A stretch of 11,243 nt of DNA from UBA7378 sp049611805. GTDB taxonomy: Bacteria > Pseudomonadota > Alphaproteobacteria > RS24. Under the pieces are notes generated by a model that ran no database searches, was not told the DNA's origin, and saw nothing but the letters and a program-made list of their open reading frames with translations. The stretch spans positions 1-11,243 of the forward strand of contig JBMZAX010000026.1 of assembly GCA_049611805.1 (NCBI GenBank), given 5' to 3'. Numbering within the stretch: position 1 is the stretch's first letter; every line of letters starts with the position of its first letter. Of the stretch, positions 11,192-11,243 are shown piece by piece. A program made the position numbers and the translations under genes.

Positions 11192-11243
11192 ATGTCGAAA
11201 GAGAAATTTGAGCGTAACAAGCCGCATTGCAACATTGGAACGA
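11192..11243 (+). CDS. tuf: Translation elongation factor Tu (3' truncated by window edge)
   Basis: Only the first 17 codons plus one base are inside the window. They read MSKEKFERNKPHCNIGT, the typical start of EF-Tu just before its P-loop (GHVDHGKT, outside the window). EF-Tu delivers aminoacyl-tRNA to the ribosomal A site as a GTP complex. The Asn-Lys-Pro-His-Cys-Asn form of the N-terminus resembles alphaproteobacterial EF-Tu. The position directly after fusA, as in most str operons, and the Shine-Dalgarno sequence support the call. Whether this genome has a second tuf copy cannot be seen here. Confidence 0.95.
   Translation, partial: MSKEKFERNKPHCNIGT

Overview
The window is an ordinary housekeeping segment of an alphaproteobacterial chromosome: the end of the rpoBC transcription unit followed by the start of the str operon. 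All genes lie on the + strand in the order rpoB (5' end cut off), rpoC, rpsL, rpsG, fusA, tuf (only the first 17 codons). The lineage call rests on remembered protein signatures: the RpoC N-terminus (MNHEVMNIFNPQ, then IKISIASPEKIMSWSYGEIK), the EF-Tu start with ERNKPHCNIGT, the RpoB rifampicin-region variants DQTNP and RRLSALG, and rpsL-rpsG-fusA-tuf lying directly behind rpoC. The genus cannot be named from this sequence.

Layout: 1-3606 rpoB; a 34-nt spacer with a ribosome binding site and a (GC)5 tract; 3641-7831 rpoC; an intrinsic terminator at 7856-7890; a 378-nt non-coding gap (7832-8209) holding that terminator, an A/T-rich stretch, a candidate promoter near 7940-7968 and a hairpin-rich leader of about 235 nt; then rpsL (8210-8581), rpsG (8594-9064), fusA (9086-11161) and the start of tuf (11192-11243). 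The str genes are tightly packed (12, 21 and 30 nt spacers), each with its own Shine-Dalgarno sequence, as expected for one polycistronic mRNA.

The genes supply the core of gene expression: the beta and beta' subunits that form the RNA polymerase catalytic centre, two 30S proteins (S12 in the decoding centre, S7 in the head), and the elongation factors EF-G and EF-Tu. All full-length reading frames are intact, with family-typical lengths and catalytic or metal-binding residues in place. I found no mobile element, CRISPR array, tRNA, frameshift or foreign-looking gene.

I do not see an undescribed biological system here. The only stretch with unexplained structure is the rpsL leader, which has several short perfect or near-perfect hairpins, a 38-codon open frame and a 4-codon frame whose stop touches the rpsL ATG. 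In addition, the rpsL-rpsG spacer is too short to hold an E. coli-type S7 autoregulatory site. These are moderate-interest regulatory observations, not discoveries.
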